Made by a program: the position numbers and the translations under genes. The notes under the pieces are model-generated. The model was not told the origin of the DNA. It did not search any database and saw only the letters and a program-made list of their open reading frames with translations. From NCBI RefSeq assembly GCF_040807025.1, contig NC_090951.1:30345573-30409572 (forward strand): a DNA stretch of 64,000 nucleotides, given 5' to 3'. This DNA is from Struthio camelus. Its lineage: Eukaryota; Chordata; Aves; Struthioniformes; Struthionidae. This document shows, one piece after another, positions 1-38,169 of the stretch. How positions within the stretch are numbered: position 1 is the stretch's first letter; each line of letters begins with the position of its first letter.

Positions 1-1490
1 GCAGCCAGAGGCAGGAGAAAGTACACAAAGAAGCATGTTCAGGAACGTGCCCCAGCCTCCTTCCTTCGAAAGGACGAGATACTGACTCTAGCTGCCCGCT
101 GTCCTTACATGCAGGAAAATACTTTGCTAACATCCAGGGGAAAGCAGTGTTTCCTGTTTTGAGGGCTGAAAGGACTGATGGGCGCAAAGAGGAACTGAAT
201 CGAACTGCAACCAAGTGTACGTGCCATGGTTGGAATAGAAGAGGGAGCTGCTGTCGCAGCAGACACCTTCCTTATGTACACAGCTGCATCAGTTCAGCCA
301 TCTCATTTCTTTGTGGGATGAACTTGTCACAGCTTATCATAACCCTCAACTGGATGCAGGGACATTCCTGGCAGGTTGTTCCTGCCACTCTAGTCACTGC
401 AACCAAGGCATTTACCCATTTCGAACCACATGCTGGGAAGAGCATGCCATTAAGAGCATCAAGAAAGCATTTCTGGTAGTACTTCAGAAGAACAGACCTG
501 GTACTTCCCTACATACTGCCTTGAAACCCCTCATCAGGTTTGGAAATTGTCCAGCGCTCATTTCCACACCTCTATCAAATTTCCTACAACAAACCCAACT
601 TCCTCCCCCTAACCTCTTCTGCCTTGGCTCTCCAGAAGTCAGGAACACCAACACACAAGAGCTGGAAAACGTGCGAGTTCCCCATAGCAACTTGGATAAG
701 CAAGTACAGCCATAAGAAATGTCCACTTCTGCCTTTTCACAAGGGAACAATTCAATACCCATATAAAAGTGGTTCAGAAATTCAGGTATAAACCACAAAA
801 CGCCACTGGTGGTGGCACAGCTTAAGAGCACAAGAGAAGCCCAAAGCATTCAGGCCAGGCAGGCTGTAGGTAGCATAGATGGTAGGTCAGAGGGCTGGAA
901 ACACTAGCTGAAGTTTTAAGGAGCATCTGCAGTAGAGCTAAGGCTAGTGAGGGCCAGCTCTCTGCTGTGACAAAAACACTGCCGTTGAACGGTTCCTCAG
1001 CCTGGACATGGATAACGTAGCTCGTGCACTTCTCTTCGCATCCCAGGGTGAAAGGAAAGAAGAGCTACTCCCTCCTCAGCACATCTTTAGAGACTGCCAT
1101 CCACCCCCACTGAGAAGAGACAACCCTGTGAGTACACACACAGAGAATTTTTGACTTCCAGCCACAAATCAGCAATTTCCAAACTCCAGTTACTTCTCCC
1201 TCAACCAGCAGTGTAACATACAAACCAGTACCATGAGCACCAGCTGTTTTGAGTCCAACATACCAGAACAATTGACTCCCAAGATGCACTGAAAACCTCC
1301 CGCTTCCTCTGTGGCCCGGAAGTGGACACAGTTTGCTGAAGTGAAACTCTTTGGTTGCAATTTTTCATGCTGTCAGCCCCAAGACTAAGAGCTCCCAATA
1401 CCCTTCTGATAAAAGGGGCAGGAACAGACAACGACCTCCTCTGGGAAGCAATGCCTTCAGCTGTTGCTCTTTCTGGATATCCCATACATT
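1..1490. other. Left flank, no gene recognised
   Basis: I see no exon with family resemblance on either strand. In mammals the next gene beyond CSNK2A2 on this side is CFAP20, but none of its sequence is recognisable here, so this is probably intergenic DNA between the two genes. The short open frames have no recognisable domains. Confidence 0.45.
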
Positions 1491-1520
1491 TCAGACCACA
1501 GACGTTCAGACGTATAGATA

Positions 1521-1584
1521 TTTATTGGTTTCAGTGAATTATACAAATGGATTGACCTGCTATCGATGCCAATAGAACTTTATT
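1521..1584 (-). terminator. CSNK2A2: Distal poly(A) signal pair for CSNK2A2
   Basis: Two AATAAA hexamers read on the minus strand at 1584-1579 and 1526-1521, 58 bp apart. The second is followed by a GT-rich run (near 1480-1515) that fits a downstream cleavage element. The sequence before them is AT-rich, like the end of a long 3' UTR. Confidence 0.5.
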
Positions 1585-2927
1585 GGAATATGGAATGTAA
1601 ACAGATGTTTCAAATAGAAACATTGTAACCTTATAAAAAATTAACTATTTCGACAATGCCGCAGAAGGAAATTCTGTGTTTAGGTGCTGGTGGGAAAACA
1701 CTATCTCCAGCTTCTAGGTTTAAGTATCACCAGAACCACTTGATGAAATTACACACAGAACAAGTAGAGGAGGCAACTGTGAATCGTGGGGCTATAAAGC
1801 CATCAAGGGATCTGATGAAAGAACCCACAAGACGAACCCCCCACCCCCCACAACAGGATCGGCACCCCAGAATTCAACAAATGGCTGATTTTGTTAAAAC
1901 ACTACGTGGATCCAAAGTCCTGGATCAGTAGCTGCACAGCCCCCTTCCCTGACAGCTCTGCTCCCACCACACTGCTGTTTCCTGATCCTTCCCCCCCCTC
2001 CCCATGCTCTCCTCCCAGGCTTCCTCTCCACTCCTCCGTCCTGCTTCCCTTTCTACAGTGCTAGATTGAACCACTCCAGAGCTGTGCTCTGGCATGAGTC
2101 TGCATCTGGCATGAATTCTCATGGTAGCCACATCACAAGGTACATGGCTGCACATCTATCACAACAAGTCTTGCAATATCGACTTTCCTGAGCTCTGTGG
2201 GAAAGTCTAGGTATTCCCTCCCCCCTCCTGCCACAACAGCAGCCCTTCACATTCACAAGTTTCCAAAGCAGGTCTACTGAGTTTCTTCTCAGATGGAGCC
2301 TTTGTCACATACACCTGGAGGGGGAAATCTTACCTCTCCCCAGCAACTCAGATCAGTGCCTTTGTTTTAACGGTCAAAACCAATCCCGAGATGCTACTGG
2401 CTTCATGGCTTTTTTGTTGACACCCCTCCCAACCCACTGCCCTGGCATCTGCAATTGAAACTGGAATTCAAGGGTCAAATTCAAGCCCAGAGTGAGCAGA
2501 AGGACTCGGACCTCAAAACAGAGTTGCACCTGCTAACCCTTAGCCTGAATTTGGTTCATCTAAAGTGTAAGTCAGAAAGGCATGTTTAGAAAGAGGCATG
2601 CTAAGGGCTGATGGTGGAACAGCAAATTTGCCCCCATCAGGTTGGTGGGGAAGGCTGGACTGAGAAGGAAGAGTAGGATCCATAGAGATGTGAACCAGAA
2701 TCAATCATGTTGGGCCCTGGGGATATCACTATATGTTTAGCTCTTGCAAAACCATTTGCCCAGGGCTTTGGTACCACAGGGTTAGAGTTACATTAACCAC
2801 AACCACCAGAGAGGAACTGAGGTTTATGACCCCCCCCCAAGGTTAGATTTCTGCCGAGTATAAAGGGGAGGGGAAGGGGGGGGGTCGTTGGTTCATTTCC
2901 CTTCACTGTGTGACCGAAGGTTTTGTT

Positions 2928-2933
2928 TTTATT
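2928..2933 (-). terminator. CSNK2A2: Proximal poly(A) hexamer close to the CSNK2A2 stop
   Basis: AATAAA on the minus strand begins only 37 bp past the CSNK2A2 stop codon. If used, it would give a 3' UTR of roughly 60 nt. The following sequence is not clearly GT-rich, so use is uncertain. Confidence 0.3.
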
Positions 2934-2969
2934 TGTAAACATCTTGAATTACCCGTCGTTTTCCAGTCT

Positions 2970-28560
<25,591 letters not shown>

Positions 28561-28572
28561 ACCCGCCCATCG

Positions 28573-29620
28573 CAGGCCCCGGGGCTGCCCCCGGCCCCCC
28601 CCCGCAGCCCCGTCCCCTGCCTCGCCCCGACCCCCGCACCCCCCCGCACCGCCCGGCCCCCCCCCCGCAGCCCCGTCCCCTGCCTCGCCCCGACCCCCCG
28701 CACCCCCCCGCACCGCCCGGCCCCCCCCCCCGCATCCCCCGTCCCCTGCCTCGCCCCGACCCCCGCACCCCCCGCACCGCCCGGCCCCCCCCCCGCAGCC
28801 CCGTCCCCTGCCTCGCCCCGACCCCCCTCACCCCCCCGCACCGCCCGGCCCCCCCCCCCGCATCCCCCGTCCCCTGCCTCGCCCCGACCCCCCGCACCCC
28901 CCGCACCGCCCGGCCCCCCCCCGCAGCCCCGTCCCCTGCCTCGACCCGACCCCCGCACCCCCCCGCACCCCCCGGCCCCCCCCCGCATCCCCGTCCCCTG
29001 CCTCGCCCCGACCCCCGCACCCCCCGGCCCCCCCCAGCCCCCCCCCCGCAGCCCCGTCCCCTGCCTCGCCCCGACCCCCCGCACCCCCCGCACCCCCGGC
29101 CCCCCCCTCGCATCCCCCGTCCCCTGCCTCGCCCCGACCCCCCGCAACTTCCGCACCCCCCGGCCCCCCCCCGCATCCCCGTCCCCTGCCTCGCCCCGAC
29201 CCCCCGCACCCCCCGCACCCCCCGGCCCCCCCCTCGCATCCCCCGTCCCCTGCCTCGCCCCGACCCCCCGCACCCCCCGCACCCCCGGCCCCCCCCTCGC
29301 ATCCCCCGTCCCCTGCCTCGCCCCGACCCCCCGCAACTTCCGCACCCCCCGGCCCCCCCTCGCATCCCCCGTCCCCTGCCTCGCCCCGACCCCCCGCAAC
29401 TTCCGCACCCCCCGGCCCCCCCCTCGCATCCCCCGTCCCCTGCCTCGCCCCGACCCCCCGCACCCCCCGGCACCGCCCGGCCCCCCCCTCACATCCCCCG
29501 TCCCCTGCCTCGCTCCAACCCCCCGCACCCCCCGGCACCCCCCGGCACCCCCCTCGCATCCCCGTCCCCTGCCTCGCCCGACCCCCTGCACCCCCCGGCA
29601 CCCCCCTCAGCCCGTCTCCC
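28573..29620. repeat. GC-rich minisatellite, about 16 copies of a 60-66 bp unit
   Basis: The string gtcccctgcctcgccccgac recurs about 16 times at spacings near 63 bp (first near 28612, last near 29562), separated by C-runs and gcaccccccgcaccgcccgg variants. Copies 9 and 12-13 share a cgcaacttccgc variant, which points to recent multi-unit duplication. The minus strand carries many runs of four or more G, so quadruplex formation is plausible. Because the period is near a multiple of three, all frames stay open over long spans; these frames are not genes. Confidence 0.93.
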
Positions 29621-29639
29621 CCCCCACCCTCTCACAGCA

Positions 29640-30235
29640 CCTGGTGTGAGAGGTTGCATCACAACCCCCCTCACCCATGGTCATCACGTTATCACCTGTC
29701 ACAGCCCCTGTCACCCCATCACCCCCATCTCAGCTCCTGCCTCCCACCCCTAGGGTACCCCCGTCACCACCCATCAGGCCCTGTCACGCCCTGTCACACC
29801 CCAGCCACAGCCCCTCAAACACTGTCAACCCATCTTCTCCTTTCAGAGCCCCTTCAGCTCCTGCCACCCCCATCACTCCCTGCCACAGCCCTGGAGCAGT
29901 CCCAGGCAAACACTGTCACCCCCATGACCTGCTGTTACAGCACCTTTCACCCCCTCAACTCCTGTCACACCCCCATCACAGTCCCCCACCACAACTCCTG
30001 TTGCACCATCACCCTGTCACCCCATCACCGTCCCCTTTCAACCCCATCAACCCATTACACCTTGTCACAGGCCTGTCACCCTGTCACATGCCCCGTCACA
30101 CACCCCATCACCCTGTCGCACATTCTTGTCACGCACCCATATCAGCCCCATCGCCCCATCACACACTCCATCACACCCTATCAGCCCCTGTCACCATCTC
30201 ATACCCCACATCCCTCACCGCTACACACACCTACA
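29640..30235. repeat. Degenerate C-rich repeat (gtcacaccccatca type)
   Basis: Loose tandem array of short units such as cctgtcaccccatcaccc and catcacaccctatcagcccc, one strand rich in C, A and T and nearly free of G. It abuts the 63-bp minisatellite and may derive from the same expansion-prone region. Confidence 0.75.
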
Positions 30236-30239
30236 GCCC

Positions 30240-30500
30240 CCCTAACCCCCAGGGAGCACCAGACAGTAGGACACTCTCAGCCTCCAGTGACCCCCAGACT
30301 CCTGAGCACCCCCAGTCCCCGAGCACCCCCAGCACCCACGGGCCCCCCAGTCTCTCAGGCACTCCAAGCTCCCATGGAACCCCCAGAACCCCCAGCACCC
30401 CCAGCCCCCATGGGACCCCCAGCCTCTGAGCACCCCCAGCCCCTGGGGCATTCCCAGCCCCCCCAGCTCTGGGGTCCCTCAACCCTTCCACCGCCAGCAC
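30240..30500. repeat. Degenerate cccccagcac repeat
   Basis: Repeats of cccccagcacccccagccc and catgggacccccag variants with irregular period of roughly 9-36 bp. It is the last field of the repeat cluster upstream of CSNK2A2. Confidence 0.7.
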
Positions 30501-30879
30501 TTTTCACAGGCCCTGCTGCCACTGCTACTTCATCTCCCCGAAATGCAGCAAGATCAACTGGCTGTACTTTGATGTGGGCATGAGGGGTATCCAGGCCTAC
30601 CCCTCCCGAACCAGGGCATGTGGTTTTGGAGGGCCTCCACGAGTGACAGCAGTTTGGAGCAGGGCTGTAGCCCCAAAAGGAATGCACACTCTTTGCCACG
30701 TTCCGGGCCTTGCTTTGACCAGGGCTCATGTCCTTGGTCTTCTCCAGACTAAACTGACCGAAATAACCCTGTGTCACCTGCCAGTCTTGTGTTGGCACTG
30801 CTTAAGAGATTTTCTCAGTGATATTTGAAACACCCTCGTCCAGGAGCTTACGGATGGTGATTAACTTCTAGGCAAAAAG

Positions 30880-31440
30880 CAGGGATTGCTCCTTTCCATT
30901 CCTAACTCTCTCCACCGGTTTCTAATCCCTACTTTTCCTTGACCACCAAAGAGTTTCTCAGGATTGCCTCTTCCAAAGGCTCTTTGGAAATCCAGAACAA
31001 AAATCTCTCAACTGATTCTCCTATTATATTGGCCTGAGGAGAGAGTCTGGATAGATTAGAGGCTCCACTTTCCTCTCTGCACTGCGGGAGACATGTTGAT
31101 TTGTCCACATCCTCTTCTAGGGCTTCATCAGCCTCTTTCTAATCATTGTTTCACTCCCTCCTCCAGCTGCTGAAGGGAGGTTAATTGGTCTGCAGGCCCC
31201 AACATCACCCTAAGGCTTTTTTTAGGAGGGGTGCTTTTTTAGCACTGACCGCATCACGGTTCCTCAGTTCGGTGTTTTATCCAAATGAGAGTGCAGGTTT
31301 TTCTTCACAGCTCAGCCACTCGGGCACAAAAGGAGTTGCCTTTGTAAGTGAGGGGTTTATTCCAGTGCTCTGCCACCTCAGGCTCTGACATAGCTTCATT
31401 TTCTCACATTTGAACCCCTGGATTAACTTGCCGAACTGGA
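30880..31440 (-). mobile_element. Ancient CR1/L2-group LINE fragment, reverse-transcriptase part
   Basis: The plus strand carries, in order, segments that match the reverse complement of a CR1-group ORF2 as I remember it: tttggaaatccag followed by ctctcaactgattc, then catgttgatttgtccacatc, then gaagggaggttaattggtctg, then a T-rich cttttttagcactgaccgca part. In sense these correspond to the RT block that includes the PVSLTS and DFQKAFD regions. No intact frame remains; it is an old truncated copy. The family within the CR1/L2 group is not certain. Confidence 0.55.
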
Positions 31441-31444
31441 GACG

Positions 31445-34400
31445 CAGGCTATGGCGTCATCATTATTAATACCAGGTTCATGTGCTGTTGGCTTGCCCAG
31501 CTGCCTGCAACAGCACTGTGTAGCTTTTTGGTACCTCAGCCCCACTCCCCTCACCCAAATCCCTTCCCTGGTCACAGTCTTTCATTTCCACAAAGCCAAC
31601 AGGGGAGTTTGCTCAAGCACCCAGGTGCTCCAGACCACTCTTCCAACTGGAAACGTGGTAGGACCAGTAAGAGTCAAATCAGCCCAGCAGGAATGCTGGA
31701 CACATCACATATGTGGACCCTTGGTCACAACTAGGCAAAAATGACCCAGGACCTGAATCTAAGCTGGAGCTGGTCCCTAACCTGCTGTTAGGGATGGTAA
31801 GAGGTGAAATTATGAGAAGAGCCATCCCCTCAAGCTGTCTCCTGAGCATGGGAATGTCAGTGCCCGGTTCCAGGTGCACGTTCATCTCCCTTGTGCTTGG
31901 TGAGTCACGGTGGGGGGCTGCTAATTCCAGCCTTTCTCCAAGGTCCTCACCTCTCCCATGCTTGCTGGATGCGTTCAGGTCTCAGTGCCAGCCTCCAGCT
32001 AACAAGGCGAGGAGAGCCGTGTGGATTGGTCAGCGTGGCCAGTCCTATCTCCACAGATTTAATGAGGCAGTGACATAGCAGCCAGGCTGGAGTGGCAGAT
32101 CAGCATCCCCGTCCTTGTTATGGGACCACAAGTCTGGCTTCGGGGAAACAGAGGAAGGTTTTAAAACTGTCCTGGGAGATAATTCCTATCTGCCAGAATT
32201 TGGTGACATCTCAGCACAAGAGTGAGCAGGGAGAGAGATGTCATTGGCCTTGTAGGGAGCCTGGGGGGAAAGTTTCAGGGATCAGGACAGTGCCAGCAAG
32301 GAGCTCGTGCTCCCAGGCCCATGCGGGACAGATGAGTCAGGCTGGCTGCTGTGGAGAAAAGAGGAGAGAAACCAAAAAGGACGGGGGCGGGTGAAGCAGG
32401 GCAGAAAATGAGCGTGAGAGCCTTGTTGAGAGCCTTCCTGCTTCTGAAAGGTTAAACTAGTAGTTGTCTGACAGTTCTTCCAGCCCCCCAGCAGCTGAGC
32501 GAGGAGAAGGGCTGGGAAGGCAGTTTCTGTGATGGAAAAGAGTAATTTGCAGTAACGCTTCAAATCAGCCCTTCAGCAGGCAGGTTGTCTCGGGCAGGAG
32601 GCATGGGGTGTTGAGGCCAGCAAGCTGCCCAGCTTTGCCCTTGGTGCCCACTCGCCTCTATCTCAACCTGCTGCCACCACCCCAGAGCCAGTGGCATTTT
32701 CAGGGTGCTCTCAGGAGGGGTACATGGGGGGCCAAGGAGGAGCATGTCAAGGAAGCCCTGGCCCCAGAGGAAAGGGGATTGAGGGGGAAACGTCAGCTCA
32801 CTTGCAGCTTCCCTCGTGCATCTGCTGTTCAGCGTTTTCACGCATTGAGAGGGACATGTTCTCACGCGCTGAAGCCCTTCTGGAGAAGCTCTGCTTCTGC
32901 CTGGGGCTGGCATTTAGGAGTGTTACAGACTCACAGATGAGCCTTTGCGCTTGCCCCAGCAATGCTATATTTTTATCTGCTGAAGGGAGAAGAACTTGCT
33001 GGGGCTTTGCTTCAAGCAGTGCAGAAAGGCCAGCAGAAGCAATGGGAGAAAAAAACACAGAAAGGCCAGCCTGAGCTGGGTCACTGTCACCAGGGGACAA
33101 GGGACGTTGTGGGCCACCAGCCATGCACCGAAGGGTATCAGGATTAACACCCAAGCTCAGGGATGCCAGCACCAGATGGGACCCACTGCAGGTGACAGCA
33201 TGGGTGGACAGCGGGGAGGACAGATCTGGCTGGAGACCAGAGGTTGAAGCATCACTAGTTTCTGAGAGGAGCTGGGGCTGCTGGAGGAGAAGGAATAGCA
33301 GCCTTTTCAGCCCGGTGACCTATAGAAATGGAGATCATGGGATTGCACCACCTCTGCCACCCATCAGTCCCCCTTAAAAAATCAAAGCAGATCTAATTTC
33401 CAGCCAAGACTAAGGTAATGTTTGGCCAATCAGAAACAAGGGCAGGGATCAAAAAGGAATTAAATTTCTCCAAATTTTGCAGAAATAAGAGGTAGGGAGA
33501 AAGAAGACACGTTAACTGGTACCTTTTCTGCCCCAGGAGCAAGCTGGAGCAGGAGGGCAGCCACATGCTGGGATGCAGGGATTGCCGCAGGGAGGTGCGC
33601 TTTGGGGCCACCGCTGTCCCCACTGATGCAGGGCGCTGGCCTGGCTTTTTGAGCATGGGTTGGGGCATGGCTTACTCGGTCTTACAGTGGCACTGTTCCT
33701 GGTGAGTCCTCAGGTAAATCTCAACTGCTATTTTTAATGTTGCTGCTGCTCTCGCTGAACGTATGCCTTATGTTCAGTACTGGCAACCAACTTCACAAGT
33801 CCTGGGCTGACTTGGCTGGCGCTGAACACGGTTTGTAATATCGCAGAGGAATTACTGCTAGCTCGGGATTGCATTCCTGCCCATCACTATGCTGCCTAAT
33901 AGTGGTGTCAATAGTATCACAGTGGCCTTTTTAACACCTCAGGAAGGCCAAAGGCAAAGGTAGTTTAAAGCTGGAGCCCTCACCTGGGACCATCCAAATG
34001 TCAGCTTCATCTTGGCTGGAAATTAGACCTGCTTGAGGCTGCTCTGTTTTATGCCGGCTGTCAAGGGACCTTTCCAGCCATCAGGTCACAAGGCCACCAC
34101 AGGTGTGCTTCCTTTTCTGCAGACACAGACTTTCCTGTCTGGAGTCAAAGGCAAGGCAACATTTTTATACTACATAAAGATTTTGTACTTCTTCATACTG
34201 CTAGTAATGGGGAAAGCATCACTCAGGGAGCTGAAGATATAAGCCTGAGACTTATGGAAATACACATAAGAGAGGTGATTTTCTTTTCCTTTAGGTGCTA
34301 AGAAAGGAAGTTTCAGTTCATTAGGCTAAAGCTGCTGTGGGTACCGGACTTTGAGGTTAAAGTGGAGGCAACCTAAAGAAAGTCTCACTGAGAAAATAAG

Positions 34401-37400
34401 CACATGGAGTCAACCACGCATGGCAAAACCCAGTGAACTTCCCAGGTGCCTGAAAGTGAATTACCAGAAAACCAAACAGGACTTTATAATTTTATACTTT
34501 GGGTTCTGACAGTACACAGTCCAGGTGAGACTTTCACAGGATTTTTGGAAAGCTAGGTGGATGGGTTCAAACCACTTGCTCTCGCAGCATCAGAGAGAAA
34601 AGGCAAGCCAGCAGCCACTTCTATAAGGTTTGTCTTAGCAAAGCAAGCAGAAAGTCAGCTATCCCTTGGGGAAGTCTGGCATAGTCAGAGGACAACTCAG
34701 CAGCCTCTTGTTATCAGGATTACAGACTGAAAATGAAAATCATCTACCAATGGCAGTGCGTGGTGGAATAAGACTCCGAGAAGATGCAGAAGTACATCAG
34801 CTTTCTTTCAGAGCAAAGATCCTTAGATAAGTTAAAATTTACAACAGTATATGCAAAGAGGTTGAGTCACAGGTTTAAAACAGCACCATGATACTGGCAT
34901 GTGTATACAGCTTTTTCTCAGAGCGAGAAGGCTAGAGCTGTGCCACTAGACAGCTGAGAAGTTCATTTGTCCCAGTAAACTCTACCCAGGAGCATGTTAA
35001 AGATCCAGAGCCAAACACCCCCAAGTCGTAGGGAAGTTTGGATCCATGTCCAGGCCTAACCTCTGAAAACTCAGGTGCCCATTGCCTGCCACCAGCAGCT
35101 GAGGTGCCCTGCAGCCAGCTGTGGTGGGACGCAGACGTACTAGCACGCTTCGTGGGAAGGCAGATGGCATCTGAGGTTTCTCCCTCTGCACGAAACCAAA
35201 GACATGGGGCAGGGATGTGTACAAAGTTGCCCTGCTTGCACCTGGAAGTTTGAGCAATGGCTAATTATGGCAATCTGCATACACTCCCCTTGCTCTGCAT
35301 GTACAAGCCAGGGAACAAAGCAGATGTGCCAGTCCTGCAATCACATACCCACTTTATGGAAGAAACAGACCCCCAAAGGCCCACTTTTTACAGTATGCTG
35401 CTCTTTGGGCATGCGTGCTCAAACATCAAGTCAGCTACCCTTTTTCTGATGGCTCATTTTCCCAGCAGACTACGCTGGCTCATCAGAAGTAACCCGTTTC
35501 ATCATAGGTGACATAACCCTGAGAGTTTCCCAGTGGGACGCAAGCAGGTTACAAAACCAGCTTGCTGGGCTGATTTCTGGCAGGAAACGCACCTGGAGAT
35601 CGGCCAGCTCCTCCAGCTGACTCCTTGGCTGCCCGTCTGCAGGCCTGTCCCAAAAGCAGGAACCCAAGGCTTCCTGGCTCCTGAGACAGCTGGTTCCTGG
35701 CGTTGCAGAGTCTTAATGTTGCCTGACACTTCCCACAATAAAAGCCCTGTTTGTAGTTACTTAGCAGTTTGTCAAGCTTTATCTACTTTCTCCAAAATGT
35801 TATTGAACGATTTTTATTGTTAGCACTATTTTCAGATCCAACCAAAAAGGTCCAGCTGTTTCCCAGAGTAAAGTTAGGGAAAATATTTTTCTGTTGTTTG
35901 GCCACTAGAAACACTTTGAGATCTTATCCTGAAGGTACTTCAGAGCTTTGGAGCAAATGCTTGTCATTTGGCAGGGGACGAATTCTGTGGCAGAGAAGTG
36001 CTGAGTCTCGCTGACCTCTGAAAAGCTTCGCAGAGCTGGACAGAGAAACTTTCTGAGCCACCCCCTTTTCTGCAGGATTCCTGTAGGGATACAAAAACCT
36101 GAAATCTTGGATAAATGCCACCACAGATACTAGGCAGATGATACGCTGCAAAGCTGGTGCATTCTGGACACACTGGACTCACTGCAAATTCACACATCAA
36201 CATCAGAAAGAGAGCAGGTTTCCTCTGCTTGTGGTAGCACTGGTTTGTAAAATCTCCAGAAGGGCTCTGCAAGATGAGTAGGAAGCAAGATAAGCCTATG
36301 GGCACACCTTCAACAAACAAAGCAACTGATGGGAAACAAAAATAATAAGCCAGCACTTGAAGCTTCTCATCGTTTTCTCTGGCTGTCATTGAAAACCTTT
36401 GCTGCCATACCACACAGGCCGAGAGCCTTTCCAAAAGGTTAGGTGTTGCAGCAGTTTAAAAAAAAAAAAAAAAAAGATGGAGAAACTCTACCCTGGAGCA
36501 CTGCTCCTCTCCTGACCCTGCAATGAGAGACTCCAGTATCTTGCTGTTGCTCCACTGTCAGGGAATATCTGGGACACCCACTGGCATAGGACATGGTTTG
36601 CCCTGCTCCGATGGGGGCCCAAGTGGAGGTTGACAGTCTAAGGTTATACTTGCCTATGCAGTCTTCATCAGCACAGCCTTTAATTTCATGAGCCCATGGT
36701 AAATTTTCCTGTGGGGTCCCTGTCTCACTGCACACAAGGAAGGCCTCTGGAAATGAACCAAGGCTGCATCGCACATATATTCTCCCCTTCTGTTTTATAA
36801 GAACATATCTCAAAAATCTCTTTATTTCACTCTGACACTGAGTTCCTGTAAGTGATGAAGAACCTCAAGTGAGTGCTGTGCTTCCTGCAGCACTAATGAG
36901 GGCAGGAAGCATGTTTCTTTGCCTATGGATCAGATGCGATTATGACTCAGATGTGTCCCGAAGATGAGTTTGGACATATTCTGGCCTTTATGTGGATTTG
37001 CAGCATCCTTGTCAGATTCTTCTGCAAGCCCAGCAAGATCAGGAGCATGACATAATAAATCAACTTTGTCAATGGGCCAGAAATAGGACTGGCATTGCCA
37101 CTGTATTGATTTTTTTCATCTGGTTATATAACTAGGTTGACTTGCGCCTCTCATCCCCAGAAAAGCTGTGTGGATGCAGCACTGGCTACATCACCAATTC
37201 TGAGAGGAGAGATGCACATCGTTGGCACTGAGCACTCAGTACAGTGCTGCCATTTAGAAGTGAAAGGACACTGGAGCACCACGAGCTGGATCTGACTCAT
37301 GGGTAGGGATGCTCAGACACGATGCTCCACACCCTTATAATGCTCCTGAAAATACACATGGCCATGGGGGCTCCCACTTTCCTGACCGGGTGCTAAAGGT

Positions 37401-38165
37401 TCCCATAGTTTTACTGCCGGACACGAGAATAGTGTAATAAAGCAAATTCAGAAACAAGATTAAAGCGTTGCAGATAAACACCTGCAACTGGGCATGGGTA
37501 TTCCCGTTGCACACCCACACCTAAGCAGGGGGAATGGTATTACTTGTATCCCTCCTTGGGCTTTGCCTGTACAAAACGTCGAGCTGATGGACAAGATCCT
37601 TTCAGGCAGCAAGCCAAAGCACATCAACAAGTCCCTTTGCGGAGGTGGTTAATGAGAACCAGGCTAACGAGGACCCTTAGGCACTGATGAGAGAAATGCA
37701 GAGGGAAACATTTAATCTGGGAGTTTCTGGAAGTACAAAACCCAAAATAGGAATGATGCAGACCTTCACCTTCAGCATCTCAAACATACCCCTTCTAATT
37801 CTTGCAAAACCACACCGATGCATTTGCACTGCTGAAGCCTTAGGGAAACCCCAAAACCCTGGTTCCTTTCCCAGGGCACCTGGCTGTGTCTTTCACTCCC
37901 CCTCCAACCCTTCCCCCCCCAAACCCTCATCTAGAATTAGCTGGGCCTGAGCTGGGGCTTGGGAGCGGTTGGCAAGCACCCCAAGGGCAAGTAGGGATGG
38001 AGCAACAGTGGGATCCTTTCAGAGCTCTCTCCCTGGAGATCTCCCGCCTTTGGTGGGAGCGGATCCCAAACCGTGGGGGAGCATCGCACCCAGATGCGGT
38101 GGGGAGGGTCGTCCCATGGGTGCCGGCCGCGCAGTGGGTCCCCCTTGTGGAGATTCCCTCTGCAG
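31445..38165. other. Intergenic DNA between CSNK2A2 and CCDC113
   Basis: 6.7 kb with no exon, RNA gene or repeat family I recognise on either strand. A run of 18 A lies at 36458-36475. Enhancers or a non-coding transcript cannot be excluded by reading. Confidence 0.6.
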
Positions 38166-38169
38166 CTTG

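Larger units (their letters stand above)
1490..2969 (-). other. CSNK2A2: CSNK2A2 3' untranslated region (probable extent)
   Basis: This follows directly after the CSNK2A2 stop codon on the minus strand. Its distal end has an AT-rich stretch with two canonical AATAAA hexamers (minus strand, 1579-1584 and 1521-1526) followed by GT-rich sequence, the usual look of a vertebrate transcript end. That gives a 3' UTR of about 1.4 kb. A third AATAAA at 2928-2933 could give a very short alternative. Extent is inferred from signals only. Confidence 0.5.

Noticed and set aside
34555-34590. GGGTTCAAACC resembling a tRNA B box
   Set aside because: No matching A box, no acceptor stem and no cloverleaf could be drawn around it.
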